From contig QGUY01000108.1 in assembly GCA_003242315.1 (NCBI GenBank), positions 1 through 12,279 on the forward strand: a DNA stretch of 12,279 nucleotides, given 5' to 3'. The position numbers were made by a program, and so were the translations under genes. This DNA comes from Bacteroidota bacterium. Lineage in GTDB: Bacteria; Bacteroidota; Bacteroidia; Cytophagales; Cyclobacteriaceae. Below the pieces are notes generated by a model. It saw only the letters and a list, made by a program, of their open reading frames with translations, had not been told where the DNA came from and made no database searches. Below are positions 1 to 6,768 of this stretch, piece by piece; positions within the stretch are counted from its first letter, which is position 1; the number at the start of each line of letters is the position of its first letter.

Positions 1-1947
1 TGGCGCGTTGTTGGCGGAAAGACCCTCGGCATTGGTGTGGGCGCCAACTACGATTGTAGGAATGCCAGCGGCTTTGTAGGCACGTTGCGTAGCGGGCACA
101 GGACCATACTCACCGGTGATCTGGTTCTTGACGCAGTCGGTCTTGTCGTTAAAATAGTTGACGGCGCCGGTAAGCGTGTTGTTGGAAATGTTGTCGAGGT
201 GACCCCGGAACCGAAGCCAGGGGCCGGCCATCGAAATATGGTCTGTAGTACACTTCCCTTTTGCCTTGATGAGGAGCTTCATGCCGAGAAGGTTTTTGCC
301 ATTCCAGGCGGGGAAAGGCTCAAGTTTTTGCAGTCTGTTCGAATCCGGGTTGATGTGTACCGTGATGTCGCTTCCATCTTCAGCGGGTGCAACATAGCCC
401 GCGTCTTCCACGGCAAAACCTTTCGGAGGGAACTCTACACCCTGCGGTTCATCCAGTTTAACGGGTACGCCGTCTTCATTGATCAGTGTATCTGTCATCG
501 GGTTGAACGTCAGGTCGCCGGCGATTGCAAATGCTGTCGTGATCTCAGGGGATGCCACGAAGGCATGCGTGTTGGGATTGCCGTCGTTTCGTTTTGCAAA
601 GTTTCGGTTGAAAGACGTGATGATTGAGTTTCTTCTCTGCGGATCGTCCGTGTGGCGCGCCCATTGCCCGATGCAGGGTCCGCAGGCGTTGGCCAGTACG
701 ACGCCGCCCATCTTTTCGAAGATGCCCAGGTATCCGTCGCGTTCAACGGTATACCGAACCTGCTCAGAGCCTGGCGTAATGGTAAATTCCGCCTTGGCTT
801 TCAGCTTCTTTTCAACCGCCTGCTTTGCAAGTGACGCGGAGCGCGTGATGTCTTCATATGATGAGTTCGTACACGAACCGATGAGTCCGACCTCAAGCTT
901 TTCGGGCCATCCGTTTTTCCTCACTTCTTCAGCGAAGCGGGAGAGAGGGATAGCACGGTCCGGAGTAAACGGTCCGTTAATATGAGGTTCAAGCGTTGAG
1001 AGATCGATTTCGATTACCTGATCGAAATACTTCTCAGGGTTTTCATATACTTCAGGATCGCCAGTAAGGTGTTCGCGTAGGGAGTCTGCGAGGTCCGCGA
1101 CTTCGGAGCGTCCTGTTCCGCGGAGGTACTGGGCCATCTTTTCGTCATAACCGAACGTCGATGTCGTCGCACCGATTTCAGCGCCCATGTTACATATCGT
1201 AGCCTTACCTGTGCATGAGAGTGAAAGCGCGCCAGGTCCGAAGTACTCGACGATCGCACCGGTACCACCTTTCACGGTGAGGATGCCGGCTACTTTCAGG
1301 ATGACATCTTTGGCTGATGTCCAGCCGCTGAGTTTTCCGGTGAGTTTAATGCCGATGAGTTTGGGCCACTTCAGTTCCCAAGGCATACCGGCCATCACGT
1401 CAACGGCATCAGCACCGCCGACACCAACAGCCACCATGGCCAGTCCTCCCGCATTCACAGTGTGTGAGTCGGTACCGATCATCATGCCTCCGGGGAATGC
1501 GTAGTTTTCGAGAACGACCTGGTGGATGATTCCGGCTCCGGGTTTCCAGAAGCCTATCCCGTATTTGTTCGATACTGATTCGAGGAATTTAAATACTTCG
1601 CCGCTGGCTGTAAGAGAATCTTTAAGGTCTTGTTCGGCCCCCTGTTTTGCCTGGATCAGGTGATCACAGTGAACAGTAGACGGAACCCTTACTTTCGGAA
1701 TGCCCGCTGACATGAACTGCAGCAGCGCCATCTGAGCCGTGGCGTCCTGCATAGCCACCCGGTCAGGAGAAAAGTTGACGTACGATTTTCCCCGCTCGAA
1801 GTTTTCGATGGGTTGATCGGCGTGTAAGTGCGAATACAAGATTTTTTCCGACAGGGTAAGTGGCCGGTTCACGATTTTTCTGGCCTCTTTGATGCGGGCC
1901 GGCATGTTCCGGTATACTTCCCGGATCATGTCTAAGTCAAAAACCAT
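1..1947 (-). CDS. acn: Aconitate hydratase, mitochondrial-type, C-terminus missing at window edge
   Basis: Aconitase converts citrate to isocitrate through cis-aconitate in the TCA cycle, using a cytosolic [4Fe-4S] cluster. Translation of the minus strand from ATG at 1945-1947 gives 649 uninterrupted residues. The three cluster cysteines are visible: C359 in GSCTNSSYED, and C422 and C425 in NACGPCIGQW. They are each offset by one from pig mitochondrial aconitase. The motifs GTDSHTVNAGG, RNFAKRNDGNPNTHAF and TTDHISMAGPWLRFRGHL are also intact. The family is about 750 residues long, so roughly 100 C-terminal residues lie outside the window. Oddly, residues 636-649 (bases 1-42) read GAHTNAEGLSANNAP with the preceding Gly, where the family has GDxNYGEGSSREHAA. 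The catalytic serine and substrate-binding arginine would therefore be lost; an edge artefact is likely. The start has no Shine-Dalgarno sequence, as usual in this phylum. Confidence 0.96.
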   Translation of the reverse strand, partial: MVFDLDMIREVYRNMPARIKEARKIVNRPLTLSEKILYSHLHADQPIENFERGKSYVNFSPDRVAMQDATAQMALLQFMSAGIPKVRVPSTVHCDHLIQAKQGAEQDLKDSLTASGEVFKFLESVSNKYGIGFWKPGAGIIHQVVLENYAFPGGMMIGTDSHTVNAGGLAMVAVGVGGADAVDVMAGMPWELKWPKLIGIKLTGKLSGWTSAKDVILKVAGILTVKGGTGAIVEYFGPGALSLSCTGKATICNMGAEIGATTSTFGYDEKMAQYLRGTGRSEVADLADSLREHLTGDPEVYENPEKYFDQVIEIDLSTLEPHINGPFTPDRAIPLSRFAEEVRKNGWPEKLEVGLIGSCTNSSYEDITRSASLAKQAVEKKLKAKAEFTITPGSEQVRYTVERDGYLGIFEKMGGVVLANACGPCIGQWARHTDDPQRRNSIITSFNRNFAKRNDGNPNTHAFVASPEITTAFAIAGDLTFNPMTDTLINEDGVPVKLDEPQGVEFPPKGFAVEDAGYVAPAEDGSDITVHINPDSNRLQKLEPFPAWNGKNLLGMKLLIKAKGKCTTDHISMAGPWLRFRGHLDNISNNTLTGAVNYFNDKTDCVKNQITGEYGPVPATQRAYKAAGIPTIVVGAHTNAEGLSANNAP

Positions 1948-1968
1948 AGCGACAATAATTTTGGCGCG

Positions 1969-1997
1969 CTAAACTAACAAATTATTTCGTAATCGAA
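1969..1997 (-). promoter_or_regulatory. Possible acn promoter
   Basis: In the 90-base gap between marR and acn, the minus strand reads TAGTTTAG at 1969-1976, one mismatch from the Bacteroidota -7 box TAnnTTTG. A TTCG lies 17 bases upstream at 1994-1997, a poor match to the upstream TTG element. The box ends 21 bases before the acn ATG. No terminator hairpin for marR is visible in the gap, so read-through into acn is also possible. Confidence 0.2.
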
Positions 1998-2037
1998 TTT
2001 GTGGAAATCGACCCTGAACTTACGTGCCCAAGACTGT

Positions 2038-2493
2038 TCAGCCGATATTCTGACGGATTCTGTCGAGCAGACTATTAAGCAGGTGTGCTTCTTCTTCAGT
2101 GAGGTTGCGCAGGCCCCTTTCGAGGTCACCGATGCGGCTTTCCATAGCATCAAGGAGCGCGTTTCCTTCGTCAGTGATGGTGATCTTAACGGTGCGTCTG
2201 TCCTCCGTGTTCAGTTGACGAGAGGCGAGGCGTTTGGCGCGCAGACGTTCTACAATGCGTGAAGCATCGGACATCTTATCGAGCATTCGCTCACGGATCA
2301 TCTGGATTGTAACGCCCCCGGGCTGGCCGCGTAGGATGCGCAGGACATTATACTGCTGACGAGTTATGCCGTAGGACTTAAAAAACCCCGCGCTGCTGTT
2401 GATCAGCACATTGTGTGTGTAGATCAGATTCAGGAGGGCCTTGTGAAACTCGCTTCGGAACGTCGTTTGACGTATCTCCTGTTCCAGCGACAT
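2038..2493 (-). CDS. MarR-family winged-helix transcriptional regulator
   Basis: This is a 151-residue DNA-binding regulator of the MarR family; such proteins act as dimers in the cytoplasm and often repress their own operon. Residues about 1-40 form the N-terminal dimerisation helices. The winged helix-turn-helix spans about 46-110, with QQYNVLRILR opening it and the recognition region near VTIQMIRERMLDKMSDASRIVERL. The wing carries NTEDRRTVKITITDEG, including the family's D-x-R signature (D98, R99/R100). A C-terminal dimerisation helix follows. I chose the ATG at 2491-2493 because homology begins there; the same frame stays open upstream inside folE, but that part resembles nothing. The gene lies 65 bases after folE in the same direction and may be co-transcribed. 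A 7-bp inverted repeat directly upstream could be its operator. Ligand and targets cannot be read from the sequence. Confidence 0.93.
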   Translation of the reverse strand: MSLEQEIRQTTFRSEFHKALLNLIYTHNVLINSSAGFFKSYGITRQQYNVLRILRGQPGGVTIQMIRERMLDKMSDASRIVERLRAKRLASRQLNTEDRRTVKITITDEGNALLDAMESRIGDLERGLRNLTEEEAHLLNSLLDRIRQNIG

Positions 2494-2498
2494 GGCAT

Positions 2499-2521
2499 CA
2501 TTAGGGTTACTGCACCTAATG
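2499..2521. promoter_or_regulatory. Inverted repeat, candidate MarR operator
   Basis: CATTAGG (2499-2505) and its exact complement CCTAATG (2515-2521) are separated by 9 bases, ending 6 bases upstream of the marR start codon. A minus-strand TACATTAG at 2516-2523, one mismatch from the TAnnTTTG box, overlaps one arm, so a bound dimer could block initiation. MarR proteins typically bind such palindromes in their own promoters. The operator role is inference from position and symmetry. Confidence 0.4.
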
Positions 2522-2558
2522 TAGCGATTTCGCCGCTTTATTGCTCGTCTTTGAGCCT

Positions 2559-3173
2559 TTATTTGCTGTTGATGTAGTTCAGAAACTCCCTTTTGATGTT
2601 TTCGTCCCTGAATTTGCCCGAAAAATACGCTGTTCCTGTGCGGCTGTTCGTATCGCCAACGCCTCGTGAGGCCACGCACATGTGGTTCGCATCGAGCACT
2701 ACGCCCACGTCTTCTGTGTTTAGCACACGCTGCAATTCGTGGCCAATCTGCATGGTGAGCCGCTCCTGCACCTGGGGTCTCTTCGCAAAATACTGTACGA
2801 ACCGGTTGATCTTGGAGAGGCCGATCACCTTTCCCGATGAGAAGTACCCTACGTGTGCTTTCCCATAGATGGGCACGAAGTGGTGCTCGCAATGCGAGTA
2901 AAAGGTGATGTCTTTTTCTACCAGCATCTGATCATAGGCATACTTGTTGTCGAAGAGTTTGACGTGCGGGCGGTTTTTGGGATTGAGACCACTGAACACT
3001 TCCTTGACGTACATCTTTGCCACACGATGTGGTGTCCCGCCAAGGCTATCGTCTGAAAGATCCAGGCCGAGAATTTCCATGATGCTGGCGAAGTGCTTCT
3101 CGATCCGCTTGATCTTCTCTTCGTCCGACAACACGAAGGCGTCAGGACGCAGGGGCGTTTCAGTTGACGACAT
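2559..3173 (-). CDS. folE: GTP cyclohydrolase I
   Basis: FolE converts GTP to 7,8-dihydroneopterin triphosphate, the entry step to folate, tetrahydropterins and, through QueD, 7-deazaguanines. The protein forms a cytosolic homodecamer with zinc. The 204-residue reading shows the zinc ligands C95 and H98 in HCEHHFVP and C166 in HMCVASRGV. Other family blocks are GGTPHRVAKMYV, GLSKINRFVQYFAKRPQVQERLT and the C-terminal REFLNYI. Two starts are possible. ATG at 3171-3173 gives a normal length and begins just before the conserved PLRPDAF segment, so I prefer it. ATG at 3249-3251 adds 26 residues and would overlap the upstream PTPS-family gene by 41 bases. Neither start has a Shine-Dalgarno sequence. 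The 37-base spacing to the PTPS-family gene suggests one transcript for two enzymes that share the dihydroneopterin triphosphate intermediate. Confidence 0.96.
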   Translation of the reverse strand: MSSTETPLRPDAFVLSDEEKIKRIEKHFASIMEILGLDLSDDSLGGTPHRVAKMYVKEVFSGLNPKNRPHVKLFDNKYAYDQMLVEKDITFYSHCEHHFVPIYGKAHVGYFSSGKVIGLSKINRFVQYFAKRPQVQERLTMQIGHELQRVLNTEDVGVVLDANHMCVASRGVGDTNSRTGTAYFSGKFRDENIKREFLNYINSK

Positions 3174-3210
3174 TACGTGATCGTCGCCCGCGTCGTCAGG
3201 ATCCTGCAGA

Positions 3211-3621
3211 TTACGATGCCGGATATTCAACGAAATTTCTTTCGGTCTCATACAGTGTGATTTTGAGGTCGAACTTACTTTCTATTTGTTCCCGCAGGAT
3301 TCTCCAGATAACAATAGCAATGTTCTCAGCAGTGGGGTTGAGGTTCCTGAAGTATTCCGTGTCGAGGTTAAGATTTTTATGATCAAATTTCCGAATCACG
3401 TTATGCCGGATTACGTCGCTTAGCTTTTTCATGTCATATACGTAACCAGTGGCAGGGTCGGGTTCACCCGTGAGGCTGACCACAAGATCATAATTGTGTC
3501 CATGAAAATTGGGGTTAGCGCATTTACCGAAAACGCGTTCATTTTCCTGGTCTGACCATTCGGGATTGTAGAGTCTATGGGCGGCATTGAAATGCTCTTT
3601 GCGGGAGACCTTCACTTTCAT
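3211..3621 (-). CDS. 6-pyruvoyl-tetrahydropterin synthase / QueD-family enzyme
   Basis: This 136-residue protein belongs to the PTPS/QueD (6-carboxytetrahydropterin synthase) family, which acts on the FolE product dihydroneopterin triphosphate. QueD yields 6-carboxy-tetrahydropterin for queuosine; PTPS yields 6-pyruvoyl-tetrahydropterin for tetrahydrobiopterin-type cofactors. The zinc histidines are H15 (FNAAHRL) and H40 and H42 (HGHNY). The catalytic cysteine is C34 in FGKCANPNFHGHNY, the catalytic Asp-His pair is D80-H81 (FDHKNLN), and the pterin-anchoring glutamate is probably E125 in LYETERN. The single C-x5-HGH arrangement does not decide between the two activities, so no gene symbol is given. 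It precedes folE by 37 bases on the same strand, so substrate supply and use are genetically linked. Confidence 0.92.
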   Translation of the reverse strand: MKVKVSRKEHFNAAHRLYNPEWSDQENERVFGKCANPNFHGHNYDLVVSLTGEPDPATGYVYDMKKLSDVIRHNVIRKFDHKNLNLDTEYFRNLNPTAENIAIVIWRILREQIESKFDLKITLYETERNFVEYPAS

Positions 3622-3762
3622 GTACTCATTTTAAACAGGAAACAGCTAAAAAGGTTCAATATCGTGGTTTTTTGGTGAATTCACGGTATAGATACGGAAA
3701 AGCCCTAAGCCTTTCCCATTGGATAGGGAAGCGGGGAAATGGTTACAACAGGCGGGAGGGGA

Positions 3763-4620
3763 CTACCGGTGATATGGCTTGCGCCGGATGTTATACAGCT
3801 TCTTGTAGGGGTCCTTGAAAAGGAAATTTTCCGGCAGGTAGTATTCGATCTTCAGGAGCAGCAAATGATACCCGTCGTCGTTAGAGGGATCACCCCTGCG
3901 CGCTCCCGCGGGATAGGGTTCCAGTTCAGGGTTGCCTTCGACGCGCCGGTCAGACAATGCGATGCGGATGGGATCCGTCCACCCGGATTTGTCGGGATGC
4001 ACGGTGCTGACGTCGTCGAGATAATCCGTGAACGTCTTCCGCCAAACGCTTTCAATGCCGATGTTGAAGAACGGCCCAGCCTTGAAACGCATACCGAGAC
4101 CGTATGGAATAATGAATTGAAAGCGACTGTATGAGACGCCTTCCGTTTGCAGCGGTTGGAGGGCATACTTTTGACCGTTGTACTCGGCCATTGGATTCAT
4201 ATACATCGCCCCGACTCCGGCAAGCCCATACAGGTTTACACCGGGTCGCTGGTAGAAGCGGCGACCAAGAGGGAAGAGGTCTACAATTCCTACTGCGTTC
4301 AGTTCAAAGTTGCTCGAAGTGAAAGAGAGGTTTCGTCTCTGGCGTGAAGGATCCGACGAACTCGCGTCATTGCCTTTAATGTTGTAGTATGTCAGCTCAG
4401 ACCTCACCGCAATTCGCGGCGTGAAATACATCTGCAATCCGACACTCACGCTTGGTTTGAAATCGATGAGATCACCCGGGTCTTTCAGATCGCCAAAGTA
4501 TGATGCTGTTCCAATACCTCCAACGAGAATCAACGACCTCTCCTTTCTGACGGCGTAAAATGTCTGGGAGATTGCCACCAACGGGGTCAGTACAAAAAGT
4601 AGTAAAATTCCCTTTTTCAT
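3763..4620 (-). CDS. Outer-membrane β-barrel protein, DUF6089/PorG-like
   Basis: This 285-residue protein is probably exported to the outer membrane. It opens with a classical signal peptide, MKKGILLLFVLTPLVAISQ, with likely cleavage near AISQ; there is no lipobox cysteine. The mature part alternates amphipathic strands typical of a small β-barrel, such as SLILVGGIGTASYFGDLKD, VSVGLQMYFTPRIAVRSELTYY and NLYGLAGVGAMYMNP. The GGIGTASYFGDL segment near the N-terminus resembles the Bacteroidota DUF6089 family, which I recall as including PorG-type barrels; the family call is from memory and function is not assigned. A basic tail (KKLYNIRRKPYHR) follows the last strand instead of a terminal aromatic residue. 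I use ATG at 4618-4620, since the upstream in-frame ATG would put 13 unrelated residues before the signal peptide. The gene lies 63 bases downstream of sucC. Confidence 0.8.
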   Translation of the reverse strand: MKKGILLLFVLTPLVAISQTFYAVRKERSLILVGGIGTASYFGDLKDPGDLIDFKPSVSVGLQMYFTPRIAVRSELTYYNIKGNDASSSDPSRQRRNLSFTSSNFELNAVGIVDLFPLGRRFYQRPGVNLYGLAGVGAMYMNPMAEYNGQKYALQPLQTEGVSYSRFQFIIPYGLGMRFKAGPFFNIGIESVWRKTFTDYLDDVSTVHPDKSGWTDPIRIALSDRRVEGNPELEPYPAGARRGDPSNDDGYHLLLLKIEYYLPENFLFKDPYKKLYNIRRKPYHR

Positions 4621-4646
4621 AGGCTGCTTAACGCCGTATTGTCGAA

Positions 4647-4680
4647 TAAATATAGGCAAAAAATTGCGGTTTTTATCAAA
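4647..4680 (-). promoter_or_regulatory. Possible promoter of the β-barrel gene
   Basis: The minus strand has TTTG (4677-4680), 22 bases, then TATATTTA (4647-4654), one mismatch from TAnnTTTG. It lies in the short gap after the sucC stop codon, 26 bases before the chosen ATG. The region is AT-rich, so a chance match is quite possible. Confidence 0.25.
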
Positions 4681-4683
4681 AAT

Positions 4684-5895
4684 TTAAGCAAGTACCTCTT
4701 TTATTCGTTGAGCTGCATCTTTCAGCAAGATCGCAGGGAAAACCTTCAATCCAGACTCCTCAATGATCCGCGCTCCTTCCTCTGCATTGGTGCCCTGAAG
4801 CCGGACGATGATGGGCACCTGGATATTGCCGATTTTTTTATACGCTTCCACCACACCGTTCGCAACGCGGTCACACCTTACGATGCCGCCGAAGATGTTG
4901 ATCAGTATAGCCTTAACGTTCGGGTCTTTGAGGATAATTCTGAATCCGGCCTCTACGGTTTCAGCATTTGCACTTCCGCCTACGTCGAGGAAGTTGGCAG
5001 GTTCTCCACCGGATAGCTTGATGACGTCCATCGTGGCCATGGCCAGTCCTGCACCGTTCACCATGCATCCCACGTTGCCATCAAGCTTGATGTAGTTCAG
5101 CCCTGACTTGCTTGCCTCTACCTCAAGCGGATCTTCTTCGGTCACATCGCGCAGTTCAGCGAGGTCCTTGTGACGGAACAGGGAATTGTCGTCCAGGTTG
5201 ACCTTTGCGTCAACCGCCAAAATACGCCCATCGGATGTCCTCAGCATCGGATTGATCTCAAACAGCGATGCATCAAGTCCAACATACGCCTTATACAACG
5301 CCGTAATGAACTTAACACCTTCCTTGAACGCATTGCCTTCAAGGCCGAGCGAGAACGCAACCCTGCGCGCCTGGTAGGGTTGAAGACCTATAGCCGGATC
5401 GATCCATTCCTTAATGATCTTTTCCGGAGTGGTAGCAGCCACTTCTTCAATGTTCATCCCGCCCTCCGTGGAGGCCATCAGCACGGGACAGCTTTTCGCG
5501 CGATCAAGCAATATGCTGATGTAGTATTCTTTCGGCTCTAGTTCGCCGGGATAGTACACATCTTCGGCCACCAGGACTTTGTTTACGCGCTTGCCTTCAG
5601 GGCCTGTTTGGTGTGTCACCAGCGTGCCACCCAGGATGGCCTTGACTTTATCGGCCACTTCGTGAATGCCTTTGGCAACTACCACACCCTTCGATCCTGT
5701 TTCGCGAATGGTTCCTTTTCCGCGACCTCCGGCGTGTATCTGCGACTTGATGACGAACCATTGGGTGCCTGTTTCCGCCTGAAGTTCCTTTGCAGCAGCC
5801 ACAGCTCCATCCGGTGTGTCGGCAACAACACCGCGTTGCACCGTAACGCCGTAACGCTGAAGGAGCTCCTTGCCCTGGTACTCGTGAATGTTCAT
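4684..5895 (-). CDS. sucC: Succinyl-CoA synthetase (ADP-forming), β subunit
   Basis: SucC pairs with SucD to interconvert succinyl-CoA and succinate with substrate-level nucleotide phosphorylation in the TCA cycle (EC 6.2.1.5). The 403-residue protein is full length for the family. An N-terminal ATP-grasp domain begins with NIHEYQGKELLQRYGV and contains the nucleotide-loop motif HAGGRGKG (residues about 54-61). LFEINPMLRTSDGRILAVDAK marks the metal-binding end of ATP-grasp. The C-terminal CoA-ligase-like domain has NGAGLAMATMDVIKLSGG, ANFLDVGGSA and INIFGGIVRCD. No sucD lies next to it, which is common in Bacteroidota, where the two subunit genes are often apart. The start is ATG at 5893-5895, with no Shine-Dalgarno sequence but a plausible promoter 17 bases upstream. 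The gene is divergent from lolD. Confidence 0.98.
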   Translation of the reverse strand: MNIHEYQGKELLQRYGVTVQRGVVADTPDGAVAAAKELQAETGTQWFVIKSQIHAGGRGKGTIRETGSKGVVVAKGIHEVADKVKAILGGTLVTHQTGPEGKRVNKVLVAEDVYYPGELEPKEYYISILLDRAKSCPVLMASTEGGMNIEEVAATTPEKIIKEWIDPAIGLQPYQARRVAFSLGLEGNAFKEGVKFITALYKAYVGLDASLFEINPMLRTSDGRILAVDAKVNLDDNSLFRHKDLAELRDVTEEDPLEVEASKSGLNYIKLDGNVGCMVNGAGLAMATMDVIKLSGGEPANFLDVGGSANAETVEAGFRIILKDPNVKAILINIFGGIVRCDRVANGVVEAYKKIGNIQVPIIVRLQGTNAEEGARIIEESGLKVFPAILLKDAAQRIKEVLA

Positions 5896-5912
5896 TAGTT
5901 TTTAATTTGAGG

Positions 5913-5944
5913 CGAAACTAGTTTATTTAAGGCTTTATTTCAAA
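5913..5944 (-). promoter_or_regulatory. Likely sucC promoter
   Basis: On the minus strand, TTTG (5941-5944) is followed after 20 bases by TAGTTTCG (5913-5920), seven of eight positions matching TAnnTTTG. The box ends 17 bases before the sucC ATG, implying a leader of only about 10-12 nt. It occupies most of the 71-base divergent gap with lolD, for which I found no convincing box of its own. Confidence 0.4.
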
Positions 5945-5966
5945 TCCCGCTCCCGCTGAAAGCCCG

Positions 5967-6617
5967 ATGTTAAAGGCCATAGATATTCACAAGTCGTACG
6001 GACAATTAAACGTGCTGAAAGGCATCAGCATCCACATTAAGCCGGGAGAGATTGTTGCTATCGTTGGATCATCCGGTGCCGGGAAAAGTACACTGCTGCA
6101 CATCCTTGGAACTCTTGATACGCCCGATAGTGGTAAGGTATTCATTTTGGGTCAGGACGTTTTCCTCCAGGGAACGAAGGCGCTGGCGGCTTTCCGAAAT
6201 CAGTCGATAGGATTTGTATTTCAATTCCATAACCTGCTCCCTGAATTCTCGGCCATTGAAAACATTATGATCCCTGGCCTTATCGGCGGACGACGTGAGA
6301 ACGAGGTGCGCGCACGCGCCGAGGAACTCATGGGATTGTTGGGCATCGCAGAGCGTCGCGACCATAAGCCTTCGGAAATGTCGGGCGGGGAGCAACAACG
6401 TACCGCTGTGGCGCGCGCCCTCATCAACTCACCCAAATTGATATTTGCAGATGAACCGAGCGGAAACCTCGACTCAAAGAATGCGTACGAACTCCATCAG
6501 TTGTTCTTTACGCTGAGGGATAAGATGGGACAAACGTTTGTAATCGCTACACACAACGAGGAGCTCGCCCAGATGGCGGATCGTCGGCTCGAAATCAAAG
6601 ATGGAATGATCCAATAA
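5967..6617 (+). CDS. lolD: Lipoprotein-release ABC transporter ATPase, LolD type
   Basis: This is a 216-residue ATP-binding subunit of the LolCDE/MacB-type family, which extracts lipoproteins from the inner membrane for delivery to the outer membrane. It acts at the cytoplasmic face with LolC/E-type membrane partners, none of which is in the window. Visible motifs are Walker A GSSGAGKST (34-42), Q-loop VFQFHNLLPEF around Q86, ABC signature MSGGEQQRTAVARAL (138-152), Walker B LIFADEP (158-164), D-loop GNLDS, and the switch histidine in IATHNEE (H196). The stretch RNQSIGFVFQFHNLLPEFSAIEN closely parallels E. coli LolD and separates it from generic ABC ATPases. ATG at 5967 begins the homology. 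The gene is divergent from sucC. Its stop codon overlaps the A-run that forms the U-tract of a minus-strand terminator. Confidence 0.93.
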   Translation: MLKAIDIHKSYGQLNVLKGISIHIKPGEIVAIVGSSGAGKSTLLHILGTLDTPDSGKVFILGQDVFLQGTKALAAFRNQSIGFVFQFHNLLPEFSAIENIMIPGLIGGRRENEVRARAEELMGLLGIAERRDHKPSEMSGGEQQRTAVARALINSPKLIFADEPSGNLDSKNAYELHQLFFTLRDKMGQTFVIATHNEELAQMADRRLEIKDGMIQ

Positions 6618-6650
6618 AAAAGGGACGCCTCCGTCTCCGGAAAACGCCCC
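6616..6650 (-). terminator. Intrinsic terminator of a minus-strand transcript
   Basis: In minus-strand RNA, GGGGCG (from 6645-6650) pairs with CGUCCC (6622-6627) through six pairs including one G-U. Inside it, CCG-GAGA-CGG (6631-6640) forms a hairpin with a GNRA loop, and UUUU against AGG largely fills the middle. Six uridines follow (6616-6621). On the plus strand the same hairpin is followed by TATTGG, a poor U-tract, so it serves the minus strand best. The U-tract overlaps the lolD stop codon. Confidence 0.75.
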
Positions 6651-6763
6651 TATTGGCAAACCCCATCCTTCCATCTTCACCAAAACCTTCTCCAGGGTGG
6701 GCTGCCAAATCCCCCAACTTCACTGCACCAACTCCTGGATAAATTGAATTTCTTCACAACCTG
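6616..6763 (-). ncRNA. Candidate structured small RNA (unassigned)
   Basis: An exact promoter box upstream and an intrinsic terminator downstream delimit about 145 nt with no convincing coding frame. Complementary segments in minus-strand RNA are: UGAA-GAAA-UUCA (6745-6756), a small GNRA-loop hairpin; UUAUCCAGG (6734-6742) with CCUGGAGAA (6688-6696), eight of nine pairs; and UUGGCA (6703-6708) with UGCCAA (6653-6658), six pairs. The last pairs across the second stem, giving either a pseudoknot or an alternative fold in which flanking CCCA/UGGG also pair. The terminator hairpin closes the 3' end. I do not recognise the family. A 6S-type RNA of Bacteroidota is one possibility, but I cannot show it. 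The 5' end is estimated from the promoter box. It could instead be the structured 3' tail of read-through mtaB mRNA. Confidence 0.55.
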
Positions 6764-6768
6764 CGGTA

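Noticed and set aside
37..627. 196-residue plus-strand frame
   Set aside because: It is antisense to strongly conserved aconitase sequence and has no recognisable motif.
2494..2892. Open frame continuing upstream of marR, giving a 284-residue reading
   Set aside because: The extra 133 residues lie inside folE in another frame and resemble no family; MarR homology begins at the ATG at 2491-2493.
3174..3251. Longer folE start at 3249-3251
   Set aside because: It would overlap the PTPS-family gene by 41 bases and adds residues outside the usual family length; the ATG at 3171-3173 fits better, though the longer start is not excluded.
3675..3684. GTGAATTCAC, a 10-bp palindrome upstream of the PTPS-family gene
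   Set aside because: A palindrome of this length is expected many times by chance in 12 kb, and there is no promoter box beside it.
3713..3731. TTTCCC-ATTGGAT-AGGGAAG, hairpin-like sequence after the β-barrel gene
   Set aside because: Only about five or six pairs with a wobble and no U-tract on either strand; too weak to call a terminator.
6474..6683. 69-residue minus-strand frame overlapping the lolD 3' end
   Set aside because: It runs through the terminator hairpin and antisense to well-conserved lolD sequence, so it is a shadow.
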